Positions 1 to 8,040 of a DNA stretch of 64,000 nt are shown here, one piece after another. Below the pieces are notes generated by a model. That model worked only from the letters and a program-made list of their open reading frames with translations, did not search any database and was not told where the DNA came from. The stretch comes from Flavobacterium sp. (GTDB lineage Bacteria > Bacteroidota > Bacteroidia > Flavobacteriales > Flavobacteriaceae), in the NCBI RefSeq assembly GCF_039595935.1, contig NZ_JBCNKR010000006.1:1364001-1428000 (forward strand), in the 5' to 3' direction. Both the position numbers and the translations under genes were made by a program. Each line of letters opens with the position of its first letter. The first letter of the stretch is position 1.

Positions 1-375
1 TTTCTCATTTAATAATCCTGAAGCCGCAAACAAAAAAGCACCCGTACAAAAACTAGCCAGTTCAGCCCCAGTTTGATGCTGTTTTTGCAGCCACGGAATA
101 AATTTCTTGTTTTTAGCAATCATTTCACTCATATTATCAGTCGTAAAAGCCGGAATTAAAATTAAATCCAAATTTTTTGAAGATTCGATAGAATGAATTT
201 CATATCCAAACAAATTTTTCTGATCAATTTGTTCAGCCGATTGAAAAACCATAATTTCAAATGGTTTTACATTTTCCTTGCTTAACTTATTTGCCGTTTC
301 AAAAACTTCCAGAATAGCAGCAATACTTAACAATTTATAATCGTGAGGCACGATTAAGCCTACTTTTTTGCTCAT
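1..375 (-). CDS. GlxA-type AraC-family regulator, N-terminal part (runs off the window)
   Basis: The gene reads leftward from an ATG at 373-375 and is still open at base 1, so 125 residues are visible. They form the start of a DJ-1/PfpI-like domain: KKVGLIVPHDYKL at the N-terminus, then LDLILIPAF, and ELASFCTGAFLFA near the edge with a cysteine in the nucleophile-elbow position. In GlxA-type regulators this domain senses an unknown ligand and is followed by a C-terminal AraC DNA-binding domain, which would lie outside the window. A stand-alone DJ-1/PfpI protein is not excluded. It is divergent from the VOC/AHSA1 genes that follow, so it may regulate them; that is inference from position. Confidence 0.75.
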   Translation of the reverse strand, partial: MSKKVGLIVPHDYKLLSIAAILEVFETANKLSKENVKPFEIMVFQSAEQIDQKNLFGYEIHSIESSKNLDLILIPAFTTDNMSEMIAKNKKFIPWLQKQHQTGAELASFCTGAFLFAASGLLNEK

Positions 376-480
376 GATTTGTGGTTTTTGGAAAATTACT
401 TTCTAAACAAAAGTAGGGATTTTGTCTTAAATGCCCCTAAAGTTGACTTTTAAAGTATCATAAACCACGTGTTAAAACTC

Positions 481-488
481 TAAATTTG
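481..488 (+). promoter_or_regulatory. -7 element (TAAATTTG) of the VOC/AHSA1 cluster
   Basis: TAAATTTG fits the Bacteroidota -7 consensus TAnnTTTG and lies 27 bases before the ATG at 516. A clear -33 TTG at the usual spacing is not seen, so the call rests on the -7 box alone. Confidence 0.4.
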
Positions 489-515
489 TTATAAATAATT
501 GTAATTTTATATATC

Positions 516-926
516 ATGGAAACGAAAATGTATTTAAATCTGGCCGTAAAAGATCTAAACAAGTCTGTAAAATTTTTCAATGAATTGGGGTTTTCTACAA
601 ATCCGAAATTCACAAATGAAAAAGGAGCCTGTATAGTTATTGGTGAAAATATCTTTATCATGCTTTTGGTAAAAGAGTTTTATCAAACTTTTACTGATAA
701 GCAGATTTGTGATTCTCATACAACCAGCGAAGCCCTTATTTCTATTTCTTTAGAATCAAGAGAGGAAGTTAATGAAATGGTCGAAAAAGCAGTTAAAGCC
801 GGAGGGACAGATTATAAAAGGGAACAGGATTATGGATGGATGTACCAGAAAACTTTTCTTGACCCGGACGGACATCATTGGGAAGTTTTCTACATGGATG
901 AAAGTCAGATTCCGGATCAGATGTAA
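516..926 (+). CDS. VOC (glyoxalase/bleomycin resistance) family protein
   Basis: This is a 136-aa single-domain vicinal oxygen chelate protein. The N-terminal half has the MYLNLAVKDLNKSVKFF beta-alpha start typical of the fold. The C-terminal half ends in DPDGHHWEVFYMD, whose glutamate occupies the usual metal-ligand position. Substrate is not predictable; family members include lyases, dioxygenases and drug-binding proteins. The stop TAA at 924-926 overlaps the next ATG at 926 by one base, which suggests translational coupling. A paralogue with the same start pattern lies at 1915. Confidence 0.85.
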   Translation: METKMYLNLAVKDLNKSVKFFNELGFSTNPKFTNEKGACIVIGENIFIMLLVKEFYQTFTDKQICDSHTTSEALISISLESREEVNEMVEKAVKAGGTDYKREQDYGWMYQKTFLDPDGHHWEVFYMDESQIPDQM

Positions 927-1354
927 TGAGTTTAAAATTGAAAAAAATGATTACGGTTCAGAACACAATTAATACATCTATAGATAAAGTTTGGGATTTC
1001 TGGACTTCCCCCGAACATGTTATCAATTGGAACACACCATCGGCGGAATGGCATACTCCACATGCTGAAAATGATATTAAAACAGGAGGAAATTTCAAAT
1101 ATAAAATGAGTGCGAAACATAATAGTGAAAGTTTTGATTTTGAAGGAGTTTATACTAATGTAGAGAAAAATAAAGTTATAGAATATAAACTTTTTGATAA
1201 CAGAACGGGAACTATACATTTTGAGATTATAGATGACAAAGTTCGGCTAACAGAAATATTTGAGCCGGAAAAATCAAATCCTGAAGATATGCAGAAAGAA
1301 TGGTGTCAGGCAGTTATTGACAATTTTAAAAAGTATGTAGAAAATTTCAAATAA
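926..1354 (+). CDS. AHSA1/SRPBCC-domain protein, first tandem copy
   Basis: The 142-aa product is a START-like (SRPBCC/AHSA1) domain. Visible marks are VQNTINTSIDKVWDFWTSPE near the N-terminus, SFDFEGVYTNVE in the middle strands and the C-terminal helix WCQAVIDNFKKYVENF. Such domains bind hydrophobic ligands or act as co-chaperone-like modules; the ligand here is unknown. Two starts are possible: ATG 926, coupled to the previous stop, or ATG 947, which would match the N-terminus of the neighbouring paralogue (MITVQNT). The gene at 1379 is a clear tandem duplicate. Confidence 0.85.
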   Translation: MSLKLKKMITVQNTINTSIDKVWDFWTSPEHVINWNTPSAEWHTPHAENDIKTGGNFKYKMSAKHNSESFDFEGVYTNVEKNKVIEYKLFDNRTGTIHFEIIDDKVRLTEIFEPEKSNPEDMQKEWCQAVIDNFKKYVENFK

Positions 1355-1378
1355 GTATAATTTTAAATAGATAAATAA

Positions 1379-1783
1379 ATGATAACAGTACAGAATACAG
1401 TAAACGCATCGATTAATAAAGTTTGGGATTTTTGGACATCACCAGAACACATTACAAAATGGAGTTTTGCTTCTCCTGACTGGCATACGCCCTATGCCGA
1501 AAATGATGTAAAACAAGGAGGAAAATTCAAATCGACTATGGCAGCAAAAGACGGCAGTATGAGTTTTGATTTTGAAGGAGAATATACTTTCGTTGAAGAA
1601 AATAAAACAATTAAATACGTTATGGCTGACGGAAGAAAAGTTGAAATTTTTTTTAAAGAAACTCTTGACGGAGTAGAAGTAGTTGAAAGTTTTGATCCAG
1701 AGTCGCAAAATCCAGAAGAAATGCAGCGCGGCGGCTGGCAGGCTATTCTGGATAATTTTAAAAATTATGTAGAGAATAATTGA
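1379..1783 (+). CDS. AHSA1/SRPBCC-domain protein, second tandem copy
   Basis: The 134-aa START-like protein closely resembles the product of the gene just upstream. Shared stretches include MITVQNT, KVWDFWTSPEH, DWHTPYAENDV/EWHTPHAENDI, SFDFEG and DNFKNYVEN. The pair therefore arose by tandem duplication and has since diverged, mostly in the central strands. It starts 24 bases after the previous stop and probably belongs to the same transcript. Ligand and role are unknown. Confidence 0.85.
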   Translation: MITVQNTVNASINKVWDFWTSPEHITKWSFASPDWHTPYAENDVKQGGKFKSTMAAKDGSMSFDFEGEYTFVEENKTIKYVMADGRKVEIFFKETLDGVEVVESFDPESQNPEEMQRGGWQAILDNFKNYVENN

Positions 1784-1914
1784 ATCTTTTAAGGTTTCAA
1801 AGGTTCAGAGTTTCAAAGTTTTTTATTTTAAAATAAGAGTACTAAGCCCCAAGCTAAAATAGTCTTAGATTACTAATATGGTTTCAAAAAAAAATAACGA
1901 AAAACATCAAAACA

Positions 1915-2322
1915 ATGACGAAACAAATTTGGTTAAATCTGCCCGTGAAAAATGTGGCAAAAGCAAAAGATTTTTTCTGGAAAATAGGTTTTTCTTTCAA
2001 TGAACAACATGATACACCAAGTTCTACTTGTATGGTTGTGGGAGAAAATCATTTTGTTGTAATGCTCTTTGAGGAAATTCTTTTTTCTGGTTTTTCTCAA
2101 AATGCAGTTACAGATACAAAATCCAGTTCAGAAGTATTGATTTCTATTGATGCCGAGAGCAGAGAAGAAGTGGATGAACTGGCAAAAAAAGTAGAAGAAG
2201 CAGGAGGAACTGTTTTTGCCTCACCAGCCGAAAGTCAGGGCTGGATGTACGGATTTGGTTTTGCCGATTTGGATGGTCATCGCTGGAATGTTTTATATAT
2301 GGATTTTGCTAAACTATCTTAA
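1915..2322 (+). CDS. VOC family protein
   Basis: A 135-aa vicinal oxygen chelate protein, paralogous to the one at 516: both begin with a WLNLPVKNVAKAKDFF-type segment and end with a DLDGHRWNVLYMD-type segment. In this copy the residue matching the C-terminal metal-ligand glutamate reads N (RWNVLY), so the metal site may be altered or lost. The 131 bases before it include an AT-rich stretch with GTTTCAAAG repeats and no obvious promoter. The next gene starts 2 bases after its stop. Confidence 0.85.
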   Translation: MTKQIWLNLPVKNVAKAKDFFWKIGFSFNEQHDTPSSTCMVVGENHFVVMLFEEILFSGFSQNAVTDTKSSSEVLISIDAESREEVDELAKKVEEAGGTVFASPAESQGWMYGFGFADLDGHRWNVLYMDFAKLS

Positions 2323-2324
2323 TT

Positions 2325-2762
2325 ATGGAAACTTTAGAATTTACAGTAAAAATCAAAGCACATCCAGATAAAGTCTGGAAGGTTTTGTGGGAAGATGAAA
2401 CGTATAAAAAATGGACTGGAGCTTTCTGTGAAGGTTCTTATGCAGAAAGTAATTGGAACGAAGGAGACAAAATACATTTTATGTCGCCAGGCGGAGAAGG
2501 AATGAACAGCGTTATCGAAAAGAAAATTCCAAATGAATACATGGCTTTTAAACATGTAGGTGAGATAAAAGATTTTAAAGAAGTGCCGTTAAATGAAGAA
2601 ACAAAAACGTGGACTGGTGCTATGGAAACGTATCGTTTAATTCCGGAAGATGAATTTACAACCCTGATTGCAAATGTAGATGTAATCGAAAAACACATTG
2701 ATTATTTTAAAGATGCTTTTCCGAATGCATTGGAAGCCGTAAAAGAACTTTCTGAGAATTAA
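2325..2762 (+). CDS. SRPBCC (START-like) domain protein
   Basis: The 145-aa product has the START-like pattern: LEFTVKIKAHPDKVWKVLW at the N-terminus, GDKIHFMSPGGEGM in the middle and a C-terminal helix. It is more distant from the tandem pair upstream. It is tightly packed behind the VOC gene (2-base gap), so it is probably co-translated with it. It resembles ATPase-activator-like AHSA1 domains of unknown ligand. Confidence 0.8.
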   Translation: METLEFTVKIKAHPDKVWKVLWEDETYKKWTGAFCEGSYAESNWNEGDKIHFMSPGGEGMNSVIEKKIPNEYMAFKHVGEIKDFKEVPLNEETKTWTGAMETYRLIPEDEFTTLIANVDVIEKHIDYFKDAFPNALEAVKELSEN

Positions 2763-2804
2763 TCCAATTTTATAAACAACAAACAATTAAAACATAAAAA
2801 CATT

Positions 2805-3239
2805 ATGGCAGCAATTAATCCTTATTTAATGTTTAACGGAACTTGCGAAGAAGCATTCCTATTTTACAAATCAGTTTTTGGAGGCGAATTTCCTTATATC
2901 GGAAAATATAAGGATGCTCCGGCAGAAGAAGGAGAACAGCTTTCTGAAGAAGCTTTAAACCGAATTATGCACGTTTCACTTCCAATTGGAAATACCATTT
3001 TAATGGGAAGTGACAGTCATCCGCGATATGGAGATGTAGGTTTTGGGGATAATTTTTCAATTTCAATTAATACAGAAAGCACAGAAGAAGCAGACAAAAT
3101 CTTTAACGGACTTTCAGCTGGTGGAAAAGTTGAAATGCCTATGAATAAAACTTTCTGGGGCGCTTATTTCGGAATGTTCAAAGATAAATTCGGAATAAAC
3201 TGGATGGTAAACTTTGACGAAAACCAGCCAAACAAATAA
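2805..3239 (+). CDS. PhnB-like VOC family protein
   Basis: The 144-aa product belongs to the PhnB-like (3-demethylubiquinone methyltransferase-like) VOC branch. It starts AINPYLMFNGTCEEAFLFYK, has ILMGSDSHPRYG in the middle, and ends with WGAYFGMFKDKFGINWMVNF. These are characteristic of the family, whose members are mostly of unknown function despite the name. It is the last gene of the alternating VOC/SRPBCC run and lies 42 bases after the previous stop. Confidence 0.85.
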   Translation: MAAINPYLMFNGTCEEAFLFYKSVFGGEFPYIGKYKDAPAEEGEQLSEEALNRIMHVSLPIGNTILMGSDSHPRYGDVGFGDNFSISINTESTEEADKIFNGLSAGGKVEMPMNKTFWGAYFGMFKDKFGINWMVNFDENQPNK

Positions 3240-3398
3240 TAAATAAAGTTACGTTATTCTAATAGCGGAACAGAATTGTTAAATTACTCGAAAAAGCGCA
3301 TGAATATGCCCTTTTTCTTTGCAAAAAAAACAAAGATTATTCTTTTTTATCACCAAGAGATTGCCGATTTTTGTCGCTTCAAAATCAATAAAGATAAA

Positions 3399-4628
3399 AT
3401 GGCAGTAGAGGATAAAGAAATTATTTTATTAAAAGTTTCAGGACACGATAAAATAGGGGTTACAGCAGGTTTAACAGCTGTATTGGCAGCTTATGATGCT
3501 AATATTTTAGATATCGGTCAGGCCGATATTCATGACACACTTTCTTTAGGGATTTTATTCGAAATTGCTGCAGGTTCTTCATCGGCACCGGTTTTAAAAG
3601 ACTTATTATTCAAAGCTTACGAATTAGAGATAAAAGTAAAATTTATTCCAATTTCGATCGAAGACTATGAAAAATGGGTGAAATCACAGTCTAAGCAGCG
3701 TTATATCATTAATATTTTAGGCGAAAAACTAGCAGCATCACAATTGGCAGCAGTTACTAAAATAATGTCAGATCAAAATTTAAATATCGATTCCATTATA
3801 CGTTTAACCGGAAGAACTTCAATTGTAGAAAAAGAAGAATATCCGCGTTCATGTATTCAGTTGTCTGTAACGGGTGAAATTGTAAATAAAATTATCATGA
3901 CAGCAAGTTTTATGGAAATTTCAAGAACGCTGAATGTTGATATTTCTTTCCAGGAAGACAATATTTACAGAAGAAACCGCCGTTTAGTTTGTTTCGATAT
4001 GGATTCAACTTTAATTCAGACAGAAGTTATTGATGAACTGGCAGAATTAAATGGAGTAGGAGATCAGGTTCGAGCTATTACAGAATCGGCTATGAATGGT
4101 GAAATTGATTTCAACGAAAGTTTCAAAAAACGTATGGCTTTATTGGAAGGCTTAAGTGAAGAAGTACTTCAAAAAGTGGCAGTAAATTTACCAATTACCC
4201 AAGGTGCACATCGTTTGATGAAAGCTCTGAAATATTACGGATACAAAACAGCTATTCTTTCAGGAGGATTTACTTATTTTGGAGAATACCTTCAAAAAGA
4301 ATTAGGAATTGACTACGTTCACGCAAATAAACTGGAAATTAAAGATGGTAAACTAACCGGGAAATATCTGGGTGATATTGTCGACGGGCAAAAGAAAGCC
4401 GAGTACTTAAAAGCAATTGCAGAAAAAGAAGGAATTCATATTAATCAAACTATTGCAGTTGGAGACGGTGCAAACGATTTGCCAATGCTAAACTTAGCCG
4501 GCTTAGGAATCGCTTTTCATGCAAAACCAAAAGTAAAAGAAAGTGCTTCAACTTCAATTTCTAGTTTAGGTCTTGATGGCGTTTTATACCTTTTAGGATA
4601 TCACGATCGATATATTGATATGATGTAA
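3399..4628 (+). CDS. serB: phosphoserine phosphatase with N-terminal ACT region
   Basis: This enzyme dephosphorylates O-phosphoserine in the last step of serine synthesis. The ATG at 3399 gives 409 aa beginning MAVEDKEIILLKVSGHDKIG, the ACT-type regulatory region. The frame is open further upstream to a TTG at 3276, but those extra 41 residues look unlike a protein start. The HAD phosphatase domain follows from about residue 198: DMDST (nucleophile and acid/base aspartates), a conserved lysine in GQKKAEYLK, and VGDGANDLPML for magnesium binding. Length and domain order match SerB proteins with an ACT extension. A hairpin repeat and a rho-independent terminator follow. Confidence 0.93.
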   Translation: MAVEDKEIILLKVSGHDKIGVTAGLTAVLAAYDANILDIGQADIHDTLSLGILFEIAAGSSSAPVLKDLLFKAYELEIKVKFIPISIEDYEKWVKSQSKQRYIINILGEKLAASQLAAVTKIMSDQNLNIDSIIRLTGRTSIVEKEEYPRSCIQLSVTGEIVNKIIMTASFMEISRTLNVDISFQEDNIYRRNRRLVCFDMDSTLIQTEVIDELAELNGVGDQVRAITESAMNGEIDFNESFKKRMALLEGLSEEVLQKVAVNLPITQGAHRLMKALKYYGYKTAILSGGFTYFGEYLQKELGIDYVHANKLEIKDGKLTGKYLGDIVDGQKKAEYLKAIAEKEGIHINQTIAVGDGANDLPMLNLAGLGIAFHAKPKVKESASTSISSLGLDGVLYLLGYHDRYIDMM

Positions 4629-4638
4629 TATTATTGTC

Positions 4639-4700
4639 ACCCTGAGCGAAGTCGAAGGGCTTTCACGTCGAAAAGGGCTTCGACTTCGCTCAGCCTGACA
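4639..4700. repeat. REP-like palindrome (GTCAC...GCCTGACAT)
   Basis: Two 16-base arms, CTGAGCGAAGTCGAAG (4642-4657) and its exact reverse complement (4678-4693), are separated by 20 bases and bounded by GTCACC and CCTGACA. The architecture (GTCA-, GAGCGAA core, hairpin) is like the palindromes at 35,634 and 49,030. It lies between serB and its terminator. Confidence 0.8.
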
Positions 4701-4714
4701 TCGAAATAAAAAAT

Positions 4715-4752
4715 AAAAACCTTAGTTTTCAATTAAAGACTAAGGTTTTTTT
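4715..4752 (+). terminator. rho-independent terminator after serB
   Basis: The stem ACCTTAGT/ACTAAGGT, with flanking A and T runs, closes a 12-base loop and ends in seven T residues. It may work in both directions, since the next gene converges on it. Confidence 0.85.
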
Positions 4753-4778
4753 ATGAGCATGCCTTTCAGGTTAATCCA

Positions 4779-5168
4779 TCATATATCAAAAGCAAAATCT
4801 ACTTTTGTTCTAACATGATACCCTTCGTGTTCTCCACAAAGCCATTTAGGAGAATTTTCTAATATTTTCTTAAGTGATTTTTTTATTTTGATTCCAGCGC
4901 CTTTTATAACCTTAACATCTGTTATCGAGCCGTCCATCTCAACAATAAAGCTTGTTTTAATTTGCTCTTTGCTTTTATCAATATCGGACTTTTTTAAATT
5001 ATCTTTTATATATTCAATAAACTTTTCCTTTCCACCAGGAAATTCAGGCTTTACTTGAACGGTTTCAAAATCATAAAGCTCTTTTTGAATTGGGCTCAAT
5101 GGTTCAATATTTTGTGATATTAGGTTTTGAGTAAGTATGATGAAAAGAAGTAAGATGTATTTTTTCAT
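4779..5168 (-). CDS. secreted TonB C-terminal-domain-like protein
   Basis: The 129-aa product has an N-terminal signal peptide (KKYILLLFIILTQNLISQ). A TonB-C-like module follows: PEFPGGKEKFIEYIKDNL, then SFIVEMDGSITDVKVIKGAG and a closing segment with VDFAFDI. Unlike energy-transducing TonB it has no membrane anchor followed by a proline-rich spacer, so it is probably a periplasmic relative rather than a transducer for outer-membrane receptors. Such short proteins are common in Flavobacteriia. It lies alone between serB and the GH3 gene. Confidence 0.75.
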   Translation of the reverse strand: MKKYILLLFIILTQNLISQNIEPLSPIQKELYDFETVQVKPEFPGGKEKFIEYIKDNLKKSDIDKSKEQIKTSFIVEMDGSITDVKVIKGAGIKIKKSLKKILENSPKWLCGEHEGYHVRTKVDFAFDI

Positions 5169-5213
5169 TTTTGTTTTTAAAATAGATCAATTAATTGAGG
5201 TTACTGTTTGGAA

Positions 5214-6722
5214 TTACATCTCCTTCAACTGCTCTAAATAATCTCTTTGATTAGAAAGTCTCGGAATTTTATGCTGTCCGCCCAATTTATCTCGTTCTTT
5301 CAGCCAGTCATAAAATAAATTCTCGCGAGCCACATTAATAACTAAAGGATTTAAAGTCATATTATTGTAGCGTTTCGCCTCGTAATCAGAATTTAAAGTC
5401 TGCAGAGTTTCATCCAGAACTTTTTGGAAAAGACCTACATCAGCCGGATTTTTCTTGAATTCAATCATCCATTCGTGCGCGCCTTTTTCTTTATCCTGCA
5501 TAAAAATAGGAGCAACTGTATAATCAATAACTTCAGTTTGAGTGATTTGGCAGGCTTTCGCAATGGCCTGATCGGTATTTTCAACCATTAATTCTTCCCC
5601 AAAAACATTAATATGATGTTTGGTTCTTCCCGTAACTCGAATTCTATACGGATTTAATGAAGTAAAACGAACCGTATCACCAATTAAATAACGCCATAAA
5701 CCGGAATTTGTAGTAATAACAATGGCGTAGTTTTTATTCAATTCTACATCGGCCAAGCGAACCACTTTTTGATTTGGAGTTCCAAAAGTTTCCATCGGAA
5801 TAAATTCATAGAAAATTCCGTAATCCAACATCAGCAATAAATCACTTGAATTATTCAAATCCTGAATTGCAAAAAAGCCTTCAGACGCATTATAGATTTC
5901 GTAGTATTTAAAATCTTTGCTTGGTAAAATTTTCTTGTATTGTTCTTTATAAGGAGAAAAACTCACACCGCCGTGAAAGTAAACTTCAAGATTTGGCCAA
6001 AGTTCCAATAAACTCTGTTTGCCAGTGTTTTCCAGAACTTTATTCATTAAAACCAGCATCCAGGAAGGAACTCCGGCAAAACTGGTTACATTTTCATTTT
6101 TAGTTTCATTAATAATCGCTGCGATTTTAGTTTCCCATTCGCTCATTAACGAAGTTTTACTGCTTGGCGTGCTACTGAATTCAGCCCAAATAGGCATGTT
6201 TTCAATCAAAATTGCCGACAAATCTCCAAAGAAAGTATTATTGTTTTCGTAAATCTGAGAACTTCCGCCCAAGCGTAAACTCTTTCCAAGAAACAATTCA
6301 GAATCTTCATTATTATTTAAATACAAACACAGTAAATCTTTACTTCCTTTATAATGACAATCTTCAAGAGCTTCATTACTTACCGGAATAAATTTGCTTT
6401 TTGCATTAGTTGTTCCGCTAGATTTGGCAAACCATTTTATAGGTGTTTCCCAAAAAACACCTTGTTCGCCCTGACGCGTACGTTCGATCAAAGGCTGTAA
6501 TTCTTCATAACTTGCAATAGGAACCCTTTCGGCAAAAGTTTGATAAGAGTTTATAGAAGCAAAATCGTATTTTTTCCCGATTACGGTATTTTCCGAAGCC
6601 ACCAATAAATTATGCAATAGTTCTTCCTGAACTTCATTTGGGTATTTTAAAAAAAGTTCAATTTGATGTATCCTTTGTTTCAGGACCCAAGAAGCGAAAG
6701 AGTTAATTATTGATAAAGGCAT
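5214..6722 (-). CDS. GH3 auxin-responsive-promoter family protein (acyl-adenylate-forming)
   Basis: The 502-aa product is a full-length GH3-family protein. Plant GH3 enzymes adenylate carboxylates and join them to amino acids; bacterial members are mostly uncharacterised, so only the fold and the ATP-dependent adenylation are inferred. Visible marks are the P-loop-like KSSGTTNAKSKFIPVS at about residues 105-120, YNASEGFFAIQD in the centre, and SGLWRYLIGDTVRFTS followed by the GRTKHHINVFGEEL hinge region. The C-terminal lid continues to HKIPRLSNQRDYLEQL. No partner gene is adjacent. Confidence 0.88.
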   Translation of the reverse strand: MPLSIINSFASWVLKQRIHQIELFLKYPNEVQEELLHNLLVASENTVIGKKYDFASINSYQTFAERVPIASYEELQPLIERTRQGEQGVFWETPIKWFAKSSGTTNAKSKFIPVSNEALEDCHYKGSKDLLCLYLNNNEDSELFLGKSLRLGGSSQIYENNNTFFGDLSAILIENMPIWAEFSSTPSSKTSLMSEWETKIAAIINETKNENVTSFAGVPSWMLVLMNKVLENTGKQSLLELWPNLEVYFHGGVSFSPYKEQYKKILPSKDFKYYEIYNASEGFFAIQDLNNSSDLLLMLDYGIFYEFIPMETFGTPNQKVVRLADVELNKNYAIVITTNSGLWRYLIGDTVRFTSLNPYRIRVTGRTKHHINVFGEELMVENTDQAIAKACQITQTEVIDYTVAPIFMQDKEKGAHEWMIEFKKNPADVGLFQKVLDETLQTLNSDYEAKRYNNMTLNPLVINVARENLFYDWLKERDKLGGQHKIPRLSNQRDYLEQLKEM

Positions 6723-6964
6723 GGGTAGATTTTAGATTTTAAATTGCTGATTTTAGATTTATATTTTACGATTCGTGCAAATTGAAACTTAAAATTTGAA
6801 TATCCATCAGCAAATATTAACTTTGTCATTGTATCAAAAATAGTGTTTTTTTGTAATAAAAACCACTACTTAGAAACGAAAGATTAACTCAAAAAATGAT
6901 TTTGAATAATTAATAAATCAGAGAAATCTAAAATTTAACATCTAAAATCTTCAATCTTAAACTA

Positions 6965-7759
6965 ATGACATATCAAGGCGTACTAACAAAAATGCAAACT
7001 GAACTTGGAAATCCAATTCAATATTATTTAGTTTTTGAAGATAGTTTTCTAAATGTAAATCAATTATTAAACAAAGAGATTGAGATAAATTTTACAGGTT
7101 ACCAATGTTTGAACTGTAATAAAAAGAAAAAAATATTCAGACAGGGTTTTTGTTATGACTGTTTTTATTCAAGCCCGGCTGTAGGCGACTGGATTATGAG
7201 ACCTGAATTGAGCACGGCACATTTAGGAATTGCTGATCGTGATTTAGAATATGAGCAAAAAGCACAATTACAGCCTCATATCGTTTATTTGGCTTTTTCA
7301 AGCGAAATAAAAGTGGGAGTTACACGCAAAAGCCAGGTACCAACAAGATGGATTGATCAGGGAGCAACTCAGGCAATTGCAATTGTTGAAGTACCAAATC
7401 GTTATCTGGCAGGAATTACAGAAGTGGCGCTAAAAGATCATTATGTAGATAAAACCAATTGGAGAAAGATGCTTCAGTGTACAGCGGAATCATGTGATTT
7501 AATTTTTGAAAAATCAAAAGTTGAAAATTTAATTCCGGCTGAGGTTAAGGACTATTTCTACAGCCAGAAAAATGACGTTTACGATTTGAATTATCCTGTT
7601 TTATATTATCCCACAAAAGTTGCAAGTTTGAATTTAGATAAAACACCTTCCTTTCAGGGAAAACTGGTTGGAATAAAAGGCCAGTACTTAATTTTTGAAA
7701 ACGGAGCCGTATTTAATGTCCGCGGATCAGAAGGATATATGGTCAATATAAACGTCTAG
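6965..7759 (+). CDS. DUF2797 domain protein
   Basis: A 264-aa protein matching the DUF2797 family by its features. It begins with a short beta-rich segment (GVLTKMQTELGNPIQYYL). A zinc-finger-like group follows, CLNCNKKKKIFRQGFCYDCF, at about residues 48-67. The region around HLGIADRDLEYEQ and VYLAFSSEIKVGVTR is the conserved core. The biochemical role of the family is not known to me. It has its own upstream region of about 240 bases from the divergent GH3 gene and no clear operon partner. Confidence 0.8.
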   Translation: MTYQGVLTKMQTELGNPIQYYLVFEDSFLNVNQLLNKEIEINFTGYQCLNCNKKKKIFRQGFCYDCFYSSPAVGDWIMRPELSTAHLGIADRDLEYEQKAQLQPHIVYLAFSSEIKVGVTRKSQVPTRWIDQGATQAIAIVEVPNRYLAGITEVALKDHYVDKTNWRKMLQCTAESCDLIFEKSKVENLIPAEVKDYFYSQKNDVYDLNYPVLYYPTKVASLNLDKTPSFQGKLVGIKGQYLIFENGAVFNVRGSEGYMVNINV

Positions 7760-8040
7760 ACTTTTAGGTTACTTATCGATTTTTATCGACTCCCTGTCTA
7801 TGTTTTGTTGGTTATAATGTTAATTGTTGTACTTTTATTTCGTGCAAAAGCATAAAAAATGAAATTATTGATAACATTTGATTACAATTTTGTAATAAAT
7901 GCTTATTGATAAGATTTAATTTCGAAAGAAAAAAGAGTCTATATTTGAACACAAAAGTGTGGAAATAACGCTTTATTTTTTTAGAAAATTAAAAACATTT
8001 TTTATTGTTTTTAATTGTAATTCCCCGAAAAAAAAGATTT

